From assembly GCF_038002765.1 (NCBI RefSeq), contig NZ_JBBODE010000001.1, forward strand, positions 1,550,001 to 1,614,000: DNA of 64,000 nt, given 5' to 3'. The notes beneath the pieces were generated by a model. The model was not told the DNA's origin and searched no databases. It worked only from the letters and a program-made list of their open reading frames with translations. Source of the stretch: Peribacillus sp. FSL H8-0477. GTDB taxonomy: Bacteria > Bacillota > Bacilli > Bacillales > DSM-1321. The position numbers and the translations under genes are program-made. Shown here piece after piece: positions 1-10,076 of the stretch (position 1 is the stretch's first letter; every line of letters starts with the position of its first letter).

Positions 1-1096
1 AATCCGAACTTCCAGTAATTAACCCTGTTCCCCCATCAGGCAGCAAAAGGATGAGCCCTGTTTCATCTGCATGAAACGATTTGATAATTTGCTGTTTCAA
101 AAATTCCATTGTCTCGCTTAATCTTAAATTAGAATTTAGTTTGTGCGATGTTTCATTAATCAACTGTAAATCTGCAATCAACCGTTTGGACTGTTGGTAC
201 AATTGAGCATTTTCGAGAGCACTTCCTGCAGTAGCTGCCAGCTGGTTAATAAATTCAATTTCATTTTTTGGAAAGGTTACTGTATCTGGTGCTATAACCT
301 GCAGCACTCCATATACCCCTTGTTTCCCTTTCAATGGTGCGTATAGGACAGTCTCTCTATCCTCTATCTGTTCTTGTTGGATTGTCCCTGTCACATAGGC
401 CTTCATCGCCGCTACGTTTTCGCTGTCATAACCTAGATCCTTTATCGGCAGATTTCCATGATTATCATTATCATGAGAAATGAGCAAATAATGTGAAAAG
501 TTTGGATAGACCTTTCGCAGAGTTTCAATGATTTTCTCCAGTACAGCATCCATACTCATAGAAGAATGAAAATGTTCAGTAACTCTGAACAATTCTTTAT
601 ACCGTCTTTTTTCATTAATTATTTCCAAAAGATTCTGAGCGGTTTCTATAATCTCAACACACTCTTTTACAAGTACTTCACCATCATGTCCTAAATTAGA
701 TAGAATCCCAGGCACCTTTTCTTTTATGCCCAATAGGCGATTCAGTCTGTTTTCTTCTCGAAGTGGTATCAAAATGTCGAAGCTATCAAGCTCTGACAGG
801 GTCTTTTGATGAGTAAAAAAGCAGCCATTTTCCGGTTTTTCTTGAATAATTGCAGACTCGATTCTCGCCTTAATGACTTCAGTCTTAAGGGGTCTGGTTG
901 TTGCTTCCATATAAAAATGCTGTTTTTCTTCATTATATTTGTATAGTGAGGCTTCATCTATTGCAAGAATACTTTTCATTTTCAGCAATAATTCTTTAAT
1001 AAAATCTTCATATAGAATTTGGCCTTTTGTAAAGTCCATATGATTAAAAAAGACTGTTTTCAACTGGTACAAAACTTGACTCGTTTCATATTTCAT
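1..1096 (-). CDS. dgcP: GAF-domain sensor protein, N-terminal part (DgcP/YtrP-type diguanylate cyclase)
   Basis: The reverse-strand frame is open from an ATG at 1096 to the left edge, so only the first ~365 residues are visible. They contain two GAF-like stretches: residues ~20-140, and ~180-310 with the VLYAPLKGKQGVYGVLQV and ALENAQLYQQSKRLIADLQL segments typical of GAF domains, and then the beginning of another domain. In B. subtilis the gene next to rpsD in this orientation is ytrP (dgcP), a soluble diguanylate cyclase with GAF domains followed by GGDEF that makes cyclic di-GMP. The GGDEF domain lies outside the window, so the enzymatic assignment rests on synteny and the GAF architecture. 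A histidine kinase with N-terminal GAF domains cannot be excluded. Confidence 0.7.
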   Translation of the reverse strand, partial: MKYETSQVLYQLKTVFFNHMDFTKGQILYEDFIKELLLKMKSILAIDEASLYKYNEEKQHFYMEATTRPLKTEVIKARIESAIIQEKPENGCFFTHQKTLSELDSFDILIPLREENRLNRLLGIKEKVPGILSNLGHDGEVLVKECVEIIETAQNLLEIINEKRRYKELFRVTEHFHSSMSMDAVLEKIIETLRKVYPNFSHYLLISHDNDNHGNLPIKDLGYDSENVAAMKAYVTGTIQQEQIEDRETVLYAPLKGKQGVYGVLQVIAPDTVTFPKNEIEFINQLAATAGSALENAQLYQQSKRLIADLQLINETSHKLNSNLRLSETMEFLKQQIIKSFHADETGLILLLPDGGTGLITGSSD

Positions 1097-1407
1097 CTCT
1101 ATCATCCCTAATATACTTATACGATTAAATTGCAAAATTCTCACTATTCATTAGCTGCTAAATACAAGTAATAAGACTAAAGACAGATTAGTACTGCCAT
1201 TCACTCTAAAAAATTACTGGACTCTCTCTTACATTATATACTGTAATTACCAAAATTTCCGCATTATTTTACGTACTTTCGCTAAAATTTGTAAATTAAT
1301 TCATGGTTTATCGGTACATTTTCATAGTCGAGCTTTTTATGAATAAACTATTTTGGGTATTTTCAACTAACGTTTAACACGTAATTCCACCTCTCCAACT
1401 TTTATCC
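1097..1407. other. Intergenic region between dgcP and the rpsD promoter
   Basis: This divergent spacer is AT-rich and no ORF or RNA gene stands out. A perfect reverse-strand -10 (TATAAT, 1233-1238) could serve the GAF gene, but no good -35 lies 17 bp upstream of it. Confidence 0.5.
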
Positions 1408-1436
1408 TTGACTAAAACGCATAAAAATTATATACT
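1408..1436 (+). promoter_or_regulatory. Sigma-A promoter of rpsD
   Basis: TTGACT (1408-1413) and TATACT (1431-1436) are separated by exactly 17 bp. The predicted transcript start near 1443 gives rpsD an untranslated leader of about 185 nt. Confidence 0.85.
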
Positions 1437-1442
1437 AGTCTT

Positions 1443-1626
1443 TGTGTAAAATATTGCAGCCTATGTGAATGCATTTATGCTCTCATTTTATTCCTCTTCC
1501 AAGAGGTGTATCACGTAACTCTCTGCTGCTAGGGCGAAGATACATGAAAATAAAATGGTCTTAACTGATTATCACAAACGGTTTTTATTTTACCAAAATA
1601 AAAACATTTTTAGGAGGATTCACTAT
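1443..1626 (+). promoter_or_regulatory. Structured 5' leader of rpsD, probable S4 autoregulation target
   Basis: The leader carries a small hairpin (CCTCT/AGAGG, 1493-1506), a pairing of GCAGC (1456-1460) with GCTGC (1525-1529), and a 9-bp perfect complement between CATTTTATT (1484-1492) and AATAAAATG (1549-1557). The last two pairings cross, which predicts a pseudoknot. B. subtilis rpsD is known to be repressed by its own product S4 acting on the leader. Equivalence here is inferred from position and structure. The leader ends in a strong TAGGAGG ribosome binding site at 1611-1617. Confidence 0.6.
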
Positions 1627-2229
1627 ATGTCTCGTTATACTGGACCAAGCTGGAAATTATCCCGTCGTCTTGGAATCTCACTTACAGGTACTGGTAAAGA
1701 ATTAGAAAAACGCCCATACGCTCCTGGTCAACATGGTGCTAATACACGTAAGAAAGTTTCTGAATACGGAATGCAATTACAAGAAAAACAAAAACTTCGT
1801 CACATGTACGGAGTTACAGAACGCCAATTCCGTTCTTTATTTGATAAAGCAGGAAAACTACAAGGTAAACACGGTGAAAACTTCATGGTTCTTCTTGAAT
1901 CACGTCTTGATAACGTTGTTTATCGTTTAGGTTTAGCGCGTACTCGTCGTCAAGCTCGTCAGCTTGTAAACCACGGTCACATCACTGTGAACGGTAGCCG
2001 CGTTGATATTCCATCATTCAAAGTATTGGTTGGTCAAACAATCGCTGTTCGTGAAAAATCACGTAACTTTGAAATCATCAAAGAGGCAGTTGGATCTACT
2101 AACTTCATTCCTGACTACCTAACATTTGATGCAGAAAAATTAGAAGGTACTTTCACTCGTTTACCAGAACGTTCTGAATTGCCTGCTGAAATTAACGAAC
2201 CACTTATCGTTGAGTACTACTCTCGTTAA
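1627..2229 (+). CDS. rpsD: 30S ribosomal protein S4
   Basis: The product is the primary 16S rRNA-binding protein S4, which nucleates assembly of the small-subunit body and represses its own synthesis. The N-terminal [19 protein letters not shown] and the S4 RNA-binding domain (residues ~90-155: [20 protein letters not shown], then [10 protein letters not shown]) are unmistakable. The length of 200 aa is normal. An in-frame ATG at 1555 would add 24 residues, but the ATG at 1627 sits 10 nt after AGGAGG and matches the family start. It is a single-gene unit with its own promoter, leader and terminator. The N-terminal zinc-ribbon cysteines of some S4 proteins are absent, so this is the zinc-free (C-minus) form. 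Confidence 0.98.
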   Translation: MSRYTGPSWKLSRRLGISLTGTGKELEKRPYAPGQHGANTRKKVSEYGMQLQEKQKLRHMYGVTERQFRSLFDKAGKLQGKHGENFMVLLESRLDNVVYRLGLARTRRQARQLVNHGHITVNGSRVDIPSFKVLVGQTIAVREKSRNFEIIKEAVGSTNFIPDYLTFDAEKLEGTFTRLPERSELPAEINEPLIVEYYSR

Positions 2230-2237
2230 TAGGTTTG

Positions 2238-2264
2238 ACCCCATCCTCGGATGGGGTTTTTTTC
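2238..2264 (+). terminator. rpsD terminator
   Basis: CCCCATC and GATGGGG (2239-2256) form a 7-bp stem with a CTCG loop, followed by seven T residues, 9 nt after the rpsD stop codon. Confidence 0.9.
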
Positions 2265-2297
2265 TTACTCATAACTGAATGAATCCAATGCGCTTTC

Positions 2298-2350
2298 AGA
2301 CTGTAGACAAACTCGAGGGAAATCGAGCTTGTCTACAGTCTTCTTTTTTA
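2298..2350. repeat. Long hairpin, possible REP/MITE-like repeat or second terminator
   Basis: Arms AGACTGTAGACAA (2298-2310) and TTGTCTACAGTCT (2329-2341) pair perfectly. After one mismatch a further 5 bp (CTCGA/TCGAG) close on a GGGAAA loop, and a T-rich run (2342-2349) follows. It lies in a gene-free region with no plus-strand gene to serve except rpsD, which already has a terminator. A dispersed repeat is therefore plausible, but only one copy is in the window. Confidence 0.5.
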
Positions 2351-2724
2351 CTGGCAAGTGTTTATGGATTTTTGAAACCAATAATTAAGCCAACATGCAT
2401 CTCCTAGCTCATGTTTGTTTTACTGCTTTTTACTCAGCATAAGAAACTGCATTTTGATAAAAAGTACTTATTTAGCCTTGCGAAATGGTTTTAATGCGCA
2501 CCTCTTTGGATATCAAACACAATTCAATCAAGACAGTTTAGCCTCTTGTAGAAGGGCTGCATTGTTCGTTCATCTTCACAGGGTTACTAGTCCTCTCCAT
2601 CCATACTCTTTAATTCTTCGTTTTCGTCCTTTCCCTTATCTTGATTGACTTCCTCCTGAATTTATTTGCTCAGGTTTCAATTTAGACATCGGCTTAATAT
2701 CCAAATTAATTGTAGAAAGCCTGA

Positions 2725-2793
2725 TTGGATTGGAAGGTGGGAACAGGTGAGACCCGCAGAAAGCGAGCGCCTGGAAAAGAAATCAACAGCCCC
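2725..2793. repeat. Internally deleted copy of a Bacillus dispersed repeat
   Basis: The motifs GGAACAGGTGAGACCCGCAG, AAGCGAGCGCCTGGA and AAATCAACAGCC resemble the two ends of a GC-rich repeat I remember from many Bacillus chromosomes (core GGTGAGACCCCGCAGGAGCG...GAGGCTCACC...GCGGAAAGCGAGC...AAATCAACA). Here the central palindrome is missing. Family membership is from memory and needs a search. Confidence 0.45.
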
Positions 2794-2800
2794 ATTTTTT

Positions 2801-2846
2801 AAAAAAACACACGCGCACTGATTATTAATCAGTGCGCGTGTGTTTT
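2801..2846 (-). terminator. tyrS terminator
   Basis: ACACACGCGCACTGATT is almost perfectly complementary to AATCAGTGCGCGTGTGT across a short AT loop. On the reverse strand it is followed by seven T residues. Confidence 0.9.
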
Positions 2847-2856
2847 CAGCTATTCA

Positions 2857-4128
<1,272 letters not shown>

Positions 4129-4147
4129 TTATATGCCGCAAACAAAC

Positions 4148-4402
4148 ACAAAAAAGCCCCTTCATAAAATGAAGGGACGAATAAATTCGCGGTACCACCC
4201 AACTTGAGAACATAGCTTGCCTGTCCTCCGCTTAAACTGAATAACGGCCATCAGCCGTTTGCTGCTAAATGTATATGGTTCACAGCAAATGCTCCAGGAC
4301 GTAATTCACCACGCTATATGTACCGGTTTTCACCTCCCACCGGCTCTCTAAAACAGGGATAGCTTTGCTACTTAATCCTATCATCGCTTTACATTATTAA
4401 AT
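4148..4402 (-). promoter_or_regulatory. Tyrosine T-box riboswitch leader of tyrS
   Basis: Reading the reverse strand, the leader ends with the T-box core GGGTGGTACCGCG (4200-4188) followed by a terminator hairpin CCCTTCAT/ATGAAGGG and a T run (4177-4151). Upstream, the specifier loop contains a UAC tyrosine codon at 4303-4301, inside GAATTACGTCC. T-boxes sense uncharged tRNA through this codon and the NCCA end, which gives antitermination of tyrS. Confidence 0.92.
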
Positions 4403-4408
4403 TTTAAG

Positions 4409-4438
4409 ATAATAAATTTTTATCATACATAGTGACAA
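4409..4438 (-). promoter_or_regulatory. Promoter of the tyrS T-box transcript
   Basis: On the reverse strand TTGTCA (4438-4433) and TATTAT (4414-4409) are 18 bp apart, just upstream of the predicted leader. A nearby TTGACA (4445-4440) is too far from this -10. Confidence 0.55.
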
Positions 4439-4504
4439 CTGTCAACTTTATTTGACATTTTTATGGAAAATAATAAAAAGTAGTCATTCTCAAAACGGCT
4501 TATA

Positions 4505-4513
4505 TGCTATAAT
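4505..4513 (+). promoter_or_regulatory. Extended -10 promoter of the PBP gene
   Basis: The sequence TGCTATAAT is a perfect extended -10 (TGnTATAAT), 28 bp before the PBP start codon. The -35 region is poor (TTCTCA-like), as is usual for extended -10 promoters. GGGGG at 4527-4531 acts as the ribosome binding site. Confidence 0.6.
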
Positions 4514-4540
4514 GTATGTGATTTCAGGGGGTTTGATACG

Positions 4541-7402
4541 ATGAAAAATAATGAAAGAAATAAACAGACACAGCTGCGTCCGGTAATTGATTTTTTTAAG
4601 GACAAGCGAACAAAAAAATACTCAAGAATTACATATCAGGTTGTCTGGAACTTAACGCTTTTATTCATACTTACACTAATACTCGGTTTTTCATTTGCAG
4701 GAGGCGTTGGAGCTGGTTACTTTGCTGCACTTGTAAAAGAGGAACCAATCAGATCAAAAACAGACCTAAAAAAGGATTTATACAATTATGAAGAAACCTC
4801 AGAAATCTACTTTGCCAATAAGGTTTATCTCGGCAAACTTACATCTGATTTGGAACGTGAAGAAATTTTATTAAACCAAATGTCAACACATCTTACTGAC
4901 GCCATTATAGCCACAGAGGATGAATATTTCTATGAGCATGAGGGTGTCGTACCAAAAGCCATTATGCGTGCAATTTTTCAAGAAATGACAAATGCCTCTG
5001 TTCAATCAGGCGGAAGTACGTTGACTCAGCAATTAATTAAGAATCAAATACTAACAAATGAAGTATCTTTCGAGCGGAAAGCAAAAGAAATACTACTTGC
5101 GCTTCGCGTCGAAAAGTTCTTTGAGAAAGAAGAAATACTTCAAACCTATCTTAATATTTCAACATTTGGCAGAAACTCATCAGGTAAAAACATTGCAGGC
5201 GTTCAAGCTGCCTCAGAAGGGCTTTTTGGGATTAAAGCTAAAAAGCTTAATCTCCCACAGTCTGCCTTTATTGCCGGGCTGCCTCAAAGTCCATTCGGGT
5301 ATACTCCATATACCCAAAAAGGAGAATTAAAAACAAATCTCGAACCAGGTCTGAATCGAATGAAAACGGTTCTAAAGAGAATGTTTGATGGCGGCTATAT
5401 CACTGAAGCAGAATATAAAGATGCACTAGCTTATGACCTTGTAAAGGATTTCATAGGACCTCAACCACAACCCTATGATGAATACCCTTGGGTTACTTAT
5501 GAAATTGAAAAACGTTCCGTAGAAATTCTCACAACCATCTTTGCAAAAGAAGCTGGCTATAATGAAAAAGACCTTGAAAAAGATAAAGATTTAAAAGAAC
5601 AGTATACGACCATAGCTGATCGTAAGCTTCATCAGAACGGCTATAAAATTTATTCGACAATCGATAAAAAAATATATAATAAAATGAAAAAAGTAGCGAA
5701 AGATTACCAGTATTATGGGAATACAAAAAAACAGAGAATAACAGATTCAGAAACAAAAGAATCAAAGGTTATTGATCAACCAGTAGAAACCGGAGCCATC
5801 CTTATTGAAAATAAAACGGGTAAGATTCTTAGCTTTGTAGGCGGCCGGGATTATTCACGGGAACAATTGAATCATGCTACTGCAGCTAAGCGTCCAAATG
5901 GATCCACCATGAAACCACTGCTCGTCTATGCACCGGCCATAGAGTTAGGCAAGATTTCTCCTGCTTCCATATCCGTTAATGTGCCCATTAAAGTTGGTAA
6001 ATGGGAGCCTAAGAACTACGGAGGCAGTTATTCAGGTTTAACCACCGCACGTGAAGCACTAAAAAAATCGCATAATGTTCCTGCAGCCATCTTTTACATG
6101 GACATTATTAATCAACGGCCAGCTAATTACTTGAAAAAGATGGGCTTTACTTCACTTGTTGAAGGAGATTACGTTAACCCATCGATGTCACTCGGAGCAC
6201 TAAGCGATGGCGTGACAGTAGAAGAAAATGTGAATGCCTATTCGACCTTTGCTAATAATGGCGACTTTGTTGATGCCTACATGATTGATAAAATCGAGAC
6301 TAAGGATGGCAAAGTTGTTTATAAACACAAAACAAAGCCAGTCGACGTATTTTCTCCGCAAACCGCTTATCTTACAGTAGATATGATGCGTGATGTCATA
6401 ACCAGCGGTACAGCGGCATCCTTAAGAAACCGACTCGCCTTTTCTTCTGACTGGGCAGGAAAAACGGGGACAGGTCAAGATTATAACGATGCCTGGTTCG
6501 TGGCAACGAATCCTAACGTAACATTCGGAACATGGATGGGCTATGACACACCAAAACCGCTGGAGCAAACGTATAAAGGACTCTCCTATAGTAAGCGGAA
6601 TATTTATCTCTGGGCAGATTTAATGAATGCTGCCTATCAAGTCAATCCCAAGCTTGTTGACCCAGCTGAACGGTTTGAAATGCCAGGAGGAATAGTCCGT
6701 CGATCTGTCTGTGCAGTATCAGGACTCCTTGCCTCAAATTCTTGCTCTGCAGCAGGTATGGCTTCTACAGACCTATTTAATGCAAAGTTTGTCCCAAATG
6801 AGACAGATGATAGCTTTATAACTGGAAGGTACGTACAAGTGGGTACCAAGCAATATACCGCGCTTCCTGCTACCCCAGAGGAATTTACAACCAATGGTTA
6901 TGTACTTAATTCAGACTTTTTTAATAAGATTGGCGGAAAATATCTTGTCGATCCAAATATTTTGGCTTCCATGAATAGCAGCTGGAAAAACGTGGTTGTG
7001 CCAAACGCTGTTCTAAACGACAACGGAAAAGTTCCTGCTCCTCCAGAGGTATATCAGACAGGGCAATCCATAGCCTGGAATTCTCATTCTGAAGGGGATG
7101 TAGTCGGGTATCGCGTTTATAACGGCGGGCAAAAGGTTGCAAGCATTCGAGCTGGAGAAAAGCTTAGCTACAGCAGCGGTGCAGGGAGCTATTACGTCAC
7201 TGCAGTAGATATAGCGGGCAACGAATCCCCAATGTCCACTCAGATTATGATTCAAACAGGCAGCACAAAAAAAGCACCTGAGACCACACCTGCAGAACCA
7301 GTTGTTGATTCTGATGAGGAAGATTCCCAAGAAAACGCAGAAGAAGAGGAATCTGAGCCTGCAGACGAACCTGAAGAAGTTGATGATGATACAGATGAGT
7401 AA
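4541..7402 (+). CDS. Class A penicillin-binding protein (bifunctional transglycosylase/transpeptidase)
   Basis: It polymerises lipid II and cross-links peptidoglycan on the outer face of the membrane. It has a short cytoplasmic tail, one transmembrane anchor (~36-63), a GT51 transglycosylase domain with catalytic Glu126 in EDEYF and GGSTLTQQL (157-165), and a transpeptidase domain with SxxK (Ser455-Lys458), SxN (SHN, 510-512) and KTG (641-643). A fibronectin-III-like segment (~840-905) and a strongly acidic Glu/Asp tail follow. All catalytic motifs are intact. The 953-aa length and FN3-plus-acidic tail resemble the B. subtilis PBP1a/1b (PonA) and PbpG/PbpF group, but I cannot assign a particular ortholog. 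It is convergent with acsA. Confidence 0.93.
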   Translation: MKNNERNKQTQLRPVIDFFKDKRTKKYSRITYQVVWNLTLLFILTLILGFSFAGGVGAGYFAALVKEEPIRSKTDLKKDLYNYEETSEIYFANKVYLGKLTSDLEREEILLNQMSTHLTDAIIATEDEYFYEHEGVVPKAIMRAIFQEMTNASVQSGGSTLTQQLIKNQILTNEVSFERKAKEILLALRVEKFFEKEEILQTYLNISTFGRNSSGKNIAGVQAASEGLFGIKAKKLNLPQSAFIAGLPQSPFGYTPYTQKGELKTNLEPGLNRMKTVLKRMFDGGYITEAEYKDALAYDLVKDFIGPQPQPYDEYPWVTYEIEKRSVEILTTIFAKEAGYNEKDLEKDKDLKEQYTTIADRKLHQNGYKIYSTIDKKIYNKMKKVAKDYQYYGNTKKQRITDSETKESKVIDQPVETGAILIENKTGKILSFVGGRDYSREQLNHATAAKRPNGSTMKPLLVYAPAIELGKISPASISVNVPIKVGKWEPKNYGGSYSGLTTAREALKKSHNVPAAIFYMDIINQRPANYLKKMGFTSLVEGDYVNPSMSLGALSDGVTVEENVNAYSTFANNGDFVDAYMIDKIETKDGKVVYKHKTKPVDVFSPQTAYLTVDMMRDVITSGTAASLRNRLAFSSDWAGKTGTGQDYNDAWFVATNPNVTFGTWMGYDTPKPLEQTYKGLSYSKRNIYLWADLMNAAYQVNPKLVDPAERFEMPGGIVRRSVCAVSGLLASNSCSAAGMASTDLFNAKFVPNETDDSFITGRYVQVGTKQYTALPATPEEFTTNGYVLNSDFFNKIGGKYLVDPNILASMNSSWKNVVVPNAVLNDNGKVPAPPEVYQTGQSIAWNSHSEGDVVGYRVYNGGQKVASIRAGEKLSYSSGAGSYYVTAVDIAGNESPMSTQIMIQTGSTKKAPETTPAEPVVDSDEEDSQENAEEEESEPADEPEEVDDDTDE

Positions 7403-7403
7403 C

Positions 7404-7439
7404 AAGAAAGAGGCTTCCCTAATGGGAAGCCTCTTTCTT
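7404..7439. terminator. Bidirectional terminator between the PBP gene and acsA
   Basis: AAGAAAGAGGCTTCCC and GGGAAGCCTCTTTCTT form a perfect 16-bp stem with a TAAT loop. The A- and T-rich flanks suit termination in both directions. Confidence 0.9.
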
Positions 7440-7451
7440 GGTTTGTTCTTT

Positions 7452-9170
7452 TTAGTCTTCCATCGTTGATAGATCTCCAGTTGGCAGATCTAGTTCCCAA
7501 GCTTTTAAGACGCGGCGCATGATCTTACCACTTCTTGTTTTAGGAAGCTTGTCACGGAATTCAATTTCTCTTGGTGCTGCGTGTGCAGCCAAGCCTTGTT
7601 TTACGAATTGGCGGATTTCTTCAATCAGCTCTTCCGTTGGTTCATAACCATCCCGGAGTGCAATGAATGCTTTAATAATCTCACCGCGTACCGGATCAGG
7701 TTTCCCAATGACACCGGCTTCAGCAACAGCCGGGTGCTCCACCAGCTTGCTTTCTACTTCAAAAGGACCTACACGCTCTCCTGAGGTCATAATGACATCA
7801 TCAACCCGCCCTTGGAACCAGAAGTATCCCTCTTCATCCATATAAGCGGAATCTCCAGATACGTACCAACCACCCGGCATAAAATAAGATTCATATTTAG
7901 CTTGGTTATTCCAAATGGTATGCATCATTGACGGCCAGCCTTTTTTAATAGCCAGATTCCCCATCCGGTGGGGAGGAAGTTCATTTCCTTGATCATCTAC
8001 AATTGCTGCCACGATTCCTGGAAGTGGTTTTCCCATCGAGCCCGGTTTAATTTCCAAGCAGGCATAATTGCTGATAATCTGAGCTCCTGTCTCGGTCATC
8101 CACCAATTATCATGAATTCGTTTATTAAAGACTTTCATCCCCCAACGAACGACTTCAGGATTAAGCGGTTCTCCTACACTTAATACATGACGAAGGGAAC
8201 TCAAATTATATTTCTGGACGATTTCATCACCTGCGCCCATCAACATACGGAAAGCCGTAGGTGCACTATACCAAACAGTTACCCCATACTCCTGAATCGT
8301 TTTATACCATGATTCTGGTTTAAAACGGCCTCCTACGATAACATTTGTCGTTCCAGTCAGCCATGGTCCAAAAATTCCATAAGATGTCCCAGTTACCCAT
8401 CCAGGATCAGCTGTGCACCAATAAATATCATTTTCTTTTAAATCAAGCACCCACTTCGCACTCTGATAATGCTGGATCATGGCATTATGAACATGTAGAA
8501 CGCCTTTAGGCTTTCCTGTAGAACCAGATGTATAGTGAAGAATTAACCCATCGTCACGATTTACCCATTCTATTGAAAACTTCGTATCTGCTTGTTTTAA
8601 TTTAGCAGAGAAATCATGCAGGTTTTCCTTTTCCTCAATATTATCCCCGACAAGAAAAATATGTTTCAGTTCAGGCAGATCGCTTACCGGTACGCGTGGC
8701 AGTAATTCTGGTGTAGTAATTAAAACCTTTGCACCGCTGTCCTCCAATCGGTCCCGAACCGCACCTTCCATGAATGCTTCAAAGAGCGGTCCAACTATCG
8801 CTCCCGTCTTAATCGTACCGAGCAAGGCCATATAAAGTTCTGGTGAACGAGGCATGAAAATAAATACACGGTCCCCTTTTTCTACCTCACCATAGTTTTT
8901 TAACACATTAGCGGCTTGATTACTTAAATTCTTCATCTCGTCGAATGTATATGTTTCGTCTCGATTATCGTCTTTATAAAGCAGGGCCGCCTTGTCTTTT
9001 CTATCAGATTCAGCGTGACGGTCAATCGCTTCATAAGCTAAGTTCATTTTCCCAGTTTTTGACCAAGAAAACTCTTTTTCTGTCTCAGCCCAATCAAACT
9101 GCTTGTACTTTTCATCATAATTTTGTAAGTTATACTCACCTTTAATTACTGGCAGCGCTTCCAATTTCAT
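7452..9170 (-). CDS. acsA: Acetyl-CoA synthetase (AMP-forming)
   Basis: AcsA activates acetate to acetyl-CoA through acetyl-AMP. The adenylate-forming motifs are present: the P-loop-like YTSGSTGKPKGVLH, the aromatic-rich YWCTADPGWVTGTSYG, GWYVSGDSAYMDEEGYFWFQGRVDD, and the C-terminal PKTRSGKIMRR containing the regulatory and catalytic lysine that AcuA acetylates in B. subtilis. A TTG at 9176 is in frame, but the ATG at 9170 is better spaced from GGGGG at 9181-9185 and fits the family start MxLxALP. At 572 aa it matches the usual length. It is divergent from acuABC, its dedicated regulators. Confidence 0.96.
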   Translation of the reverse strand: MKLEALPVIKGEYNLQNYDEKYKQFDWAETEKEFSWSKTGKMNLAYEAIDRHAESDRKDKAALLYKDDNRDETYTFDEMKNLSNQAANVLKNYGEVEKGDRVFIFMPRSPELYMALLGTIKTGAIVGPLFEAFMEGAVRDRLEDSGAKVLITTPELLPRVPVSDLPELKHIFLVGDNIEEKENLHDFSAKLKQADTKFSIEWVNRDDGLILHYTSGSTGKPKGVLHVHNAMIQHYQSAKWVLDLKENDIYWCTADPGWVTGTSYGIFGPWLTGTTNVIVGGRFKPESWYKTIQEYGVTVWYSAPTAFRMLMGAGDEIVQKYNLSSLRHVLSVGEPLNPEVVRWGMKVFNKRIHDNWWMTETGAQIISNYACLEIKPGSMGKPLPGIVAAIVDDQGNELPPHRMGNLAIKKGWPSMMHTIWNNQAKYESYFMPGGWYVSGDSAYMDEEGYFWFQGRVDDVIMTSGERVGPFEVESKLVEHPAVAEAGVIGKPDPVRGEIIKAFIALRDGYEPTEELIEEIRQFVKQGLAAHAAPREIEFRDKLPKTRSGKIMRRVLKAWELDLPTGDLSTMED

Positions 9171-9207
9171 AGACAATGTTCCCCCTTTTCTCGACTTATA
9201 CAGTATA

Positions 9208-9236
9208 ATTATAGTATATAATTCTATTTATCTCAA
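9208..9236 (-). promoter_or_regulatory. acsA promoter
   Basis: On the reverse strand TTGAGA (9236-9231) and a perfect TATAAT (9213-9208) are spaced by 17 bp, about 40 bp upstream of the acsA start. I see no convincing cre operator in this 240-bp divergent spacer. Confidence 0.7.
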
Positions 9237-9414
9237 TTTTTTACTTTAAGAACCCACTATCCCTCTGCCCTTACTATACTCATAAACATCCATGTAACAA
9301 ATATGTCCAAATTTAGAATGGATTAGAAAAACTTCAGAAGAATACTAGTTATCTAAAATTCCGATTTTACTTTTTATGTATAATAGAAGGTAATACTCAT
9401 TAGGCGGTGAAAGA

Positions 9415-10047
9415 ATGGAACATGTAAAGGCGTATAATTCCATGGAATTAGAAACAGGTAGAGGTACTCTAGTCATTGAAGGACCAGTTACTGCTGAAAA
9501 ATTAAAATCATATGATTTCCACGAAGGATTAGTTGCTTTCCGACCGCCAGCACAACAGCATAAGGCATTAATTGAAATTGCTGATCTTCCAGAAGGAAGA
9601 ATTATTATTGCCCGCCAGCAAGAAATGATTATTGGTTATGTCACTTATTTATATCCAGATCCGCTAGAGCGCTGGTCAGAGATCAAAATGGATGACTTAA
9701 TTGAACTTGGTGCAATAGAAGTCATAAAAGATTACCGAGGAGCCTCTGTTGGTAAGAACATGATCCGCCTATCCATGACAGACGATGCGATGGAAGATTT
9801 CATCATCATTACAACAGAATATTATTGGCATTGGGATTTAAAAGGAACCGGATTAAATGTATGGGACTATCGCAAAATTATGGAGAAAATGATGAGTGCC
9901 GGAGGACTGGAATATTATGCTACTGATGATCCAGAAATCAGTTCTCATCCCGCTAATTGTTTAATGGCAAGAATCGGTAAACGAGTTGAACCCGAATCCA
10001 TTCAAAAATTCGACCAGCTAAGATTTATGAACCGATTCATGTATTAA
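9415..10047 (+). CDS. acuA: Acetoin utilization protein AcuA, protein acetyltransferase of AcsA
   Basis: This GNAT-fold enzyme is known in B. subtilis to acetylate and inactivate acetyl-CoA synthetase. The acetyl-CoA-binding signature is seen around residues 100-125 (AIEVIKDYRGASVGKNMIRL). The AcuA-specific C-terminal half includes YYWHWDLKGTGLNVWDYRKI. Its 210 aa is the expected length. An AGGCGGTGA ribosome binding site precedes the ATG. A TATAAT (9379-9384) lies 30 bp upstream, but its -35 is weak. It is the first gene of acuABC, transcribed away from the acsA gene it controls. Confidence 0.95.
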   Translation: MEHVKAYNSMELETGRGTLVIEGPVTAEKLKSYDFHEGLVAFRPPAQQHKALIEIADLPEGRIIIARQQEMIIGYVTYLYPDPLERWSEIKMDDLIELGAIEVIKDYRGASVGKNMIRLSMTDDAMEDFIIITTEYYWHWDLKGTGLNVWDYRKIMEKMMSAGGLEYYATDDPEISSHPANCLMARIGKRVEPESIQKFDQLRFMNRFMY

Positions 10048-10076
10048 ACGGTTATAAACTACGAGGAGGAGTAGAA

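Larger units (their letters stand above)
2265..2800. other. Gene-poor interval between rpsD and tyrS
   Basis: Besides the hairpin at 2298-2350 and the repeat remnant at 2725-2793, I see nothing supportable. A 77-codon frame at 2415-2648 has no ribosome binding site and no recognisable sequence. The interval looks like decayed insertion-prone spacer. Confidence 0.5.

Noticed and set aside
2415-2648. 77-codon plus-strand reading frame
   Set aside because: No ribosome binding site, no recognisable sequence, and situated in decayed repeat-rich spacer.
4452-4457. TTGACA as -35 of the PBP gene
   Set aside because: It is 50 bp from the TATAAT at 4508, far beyond a functional spacing; the extended -10 explains the promoter better.
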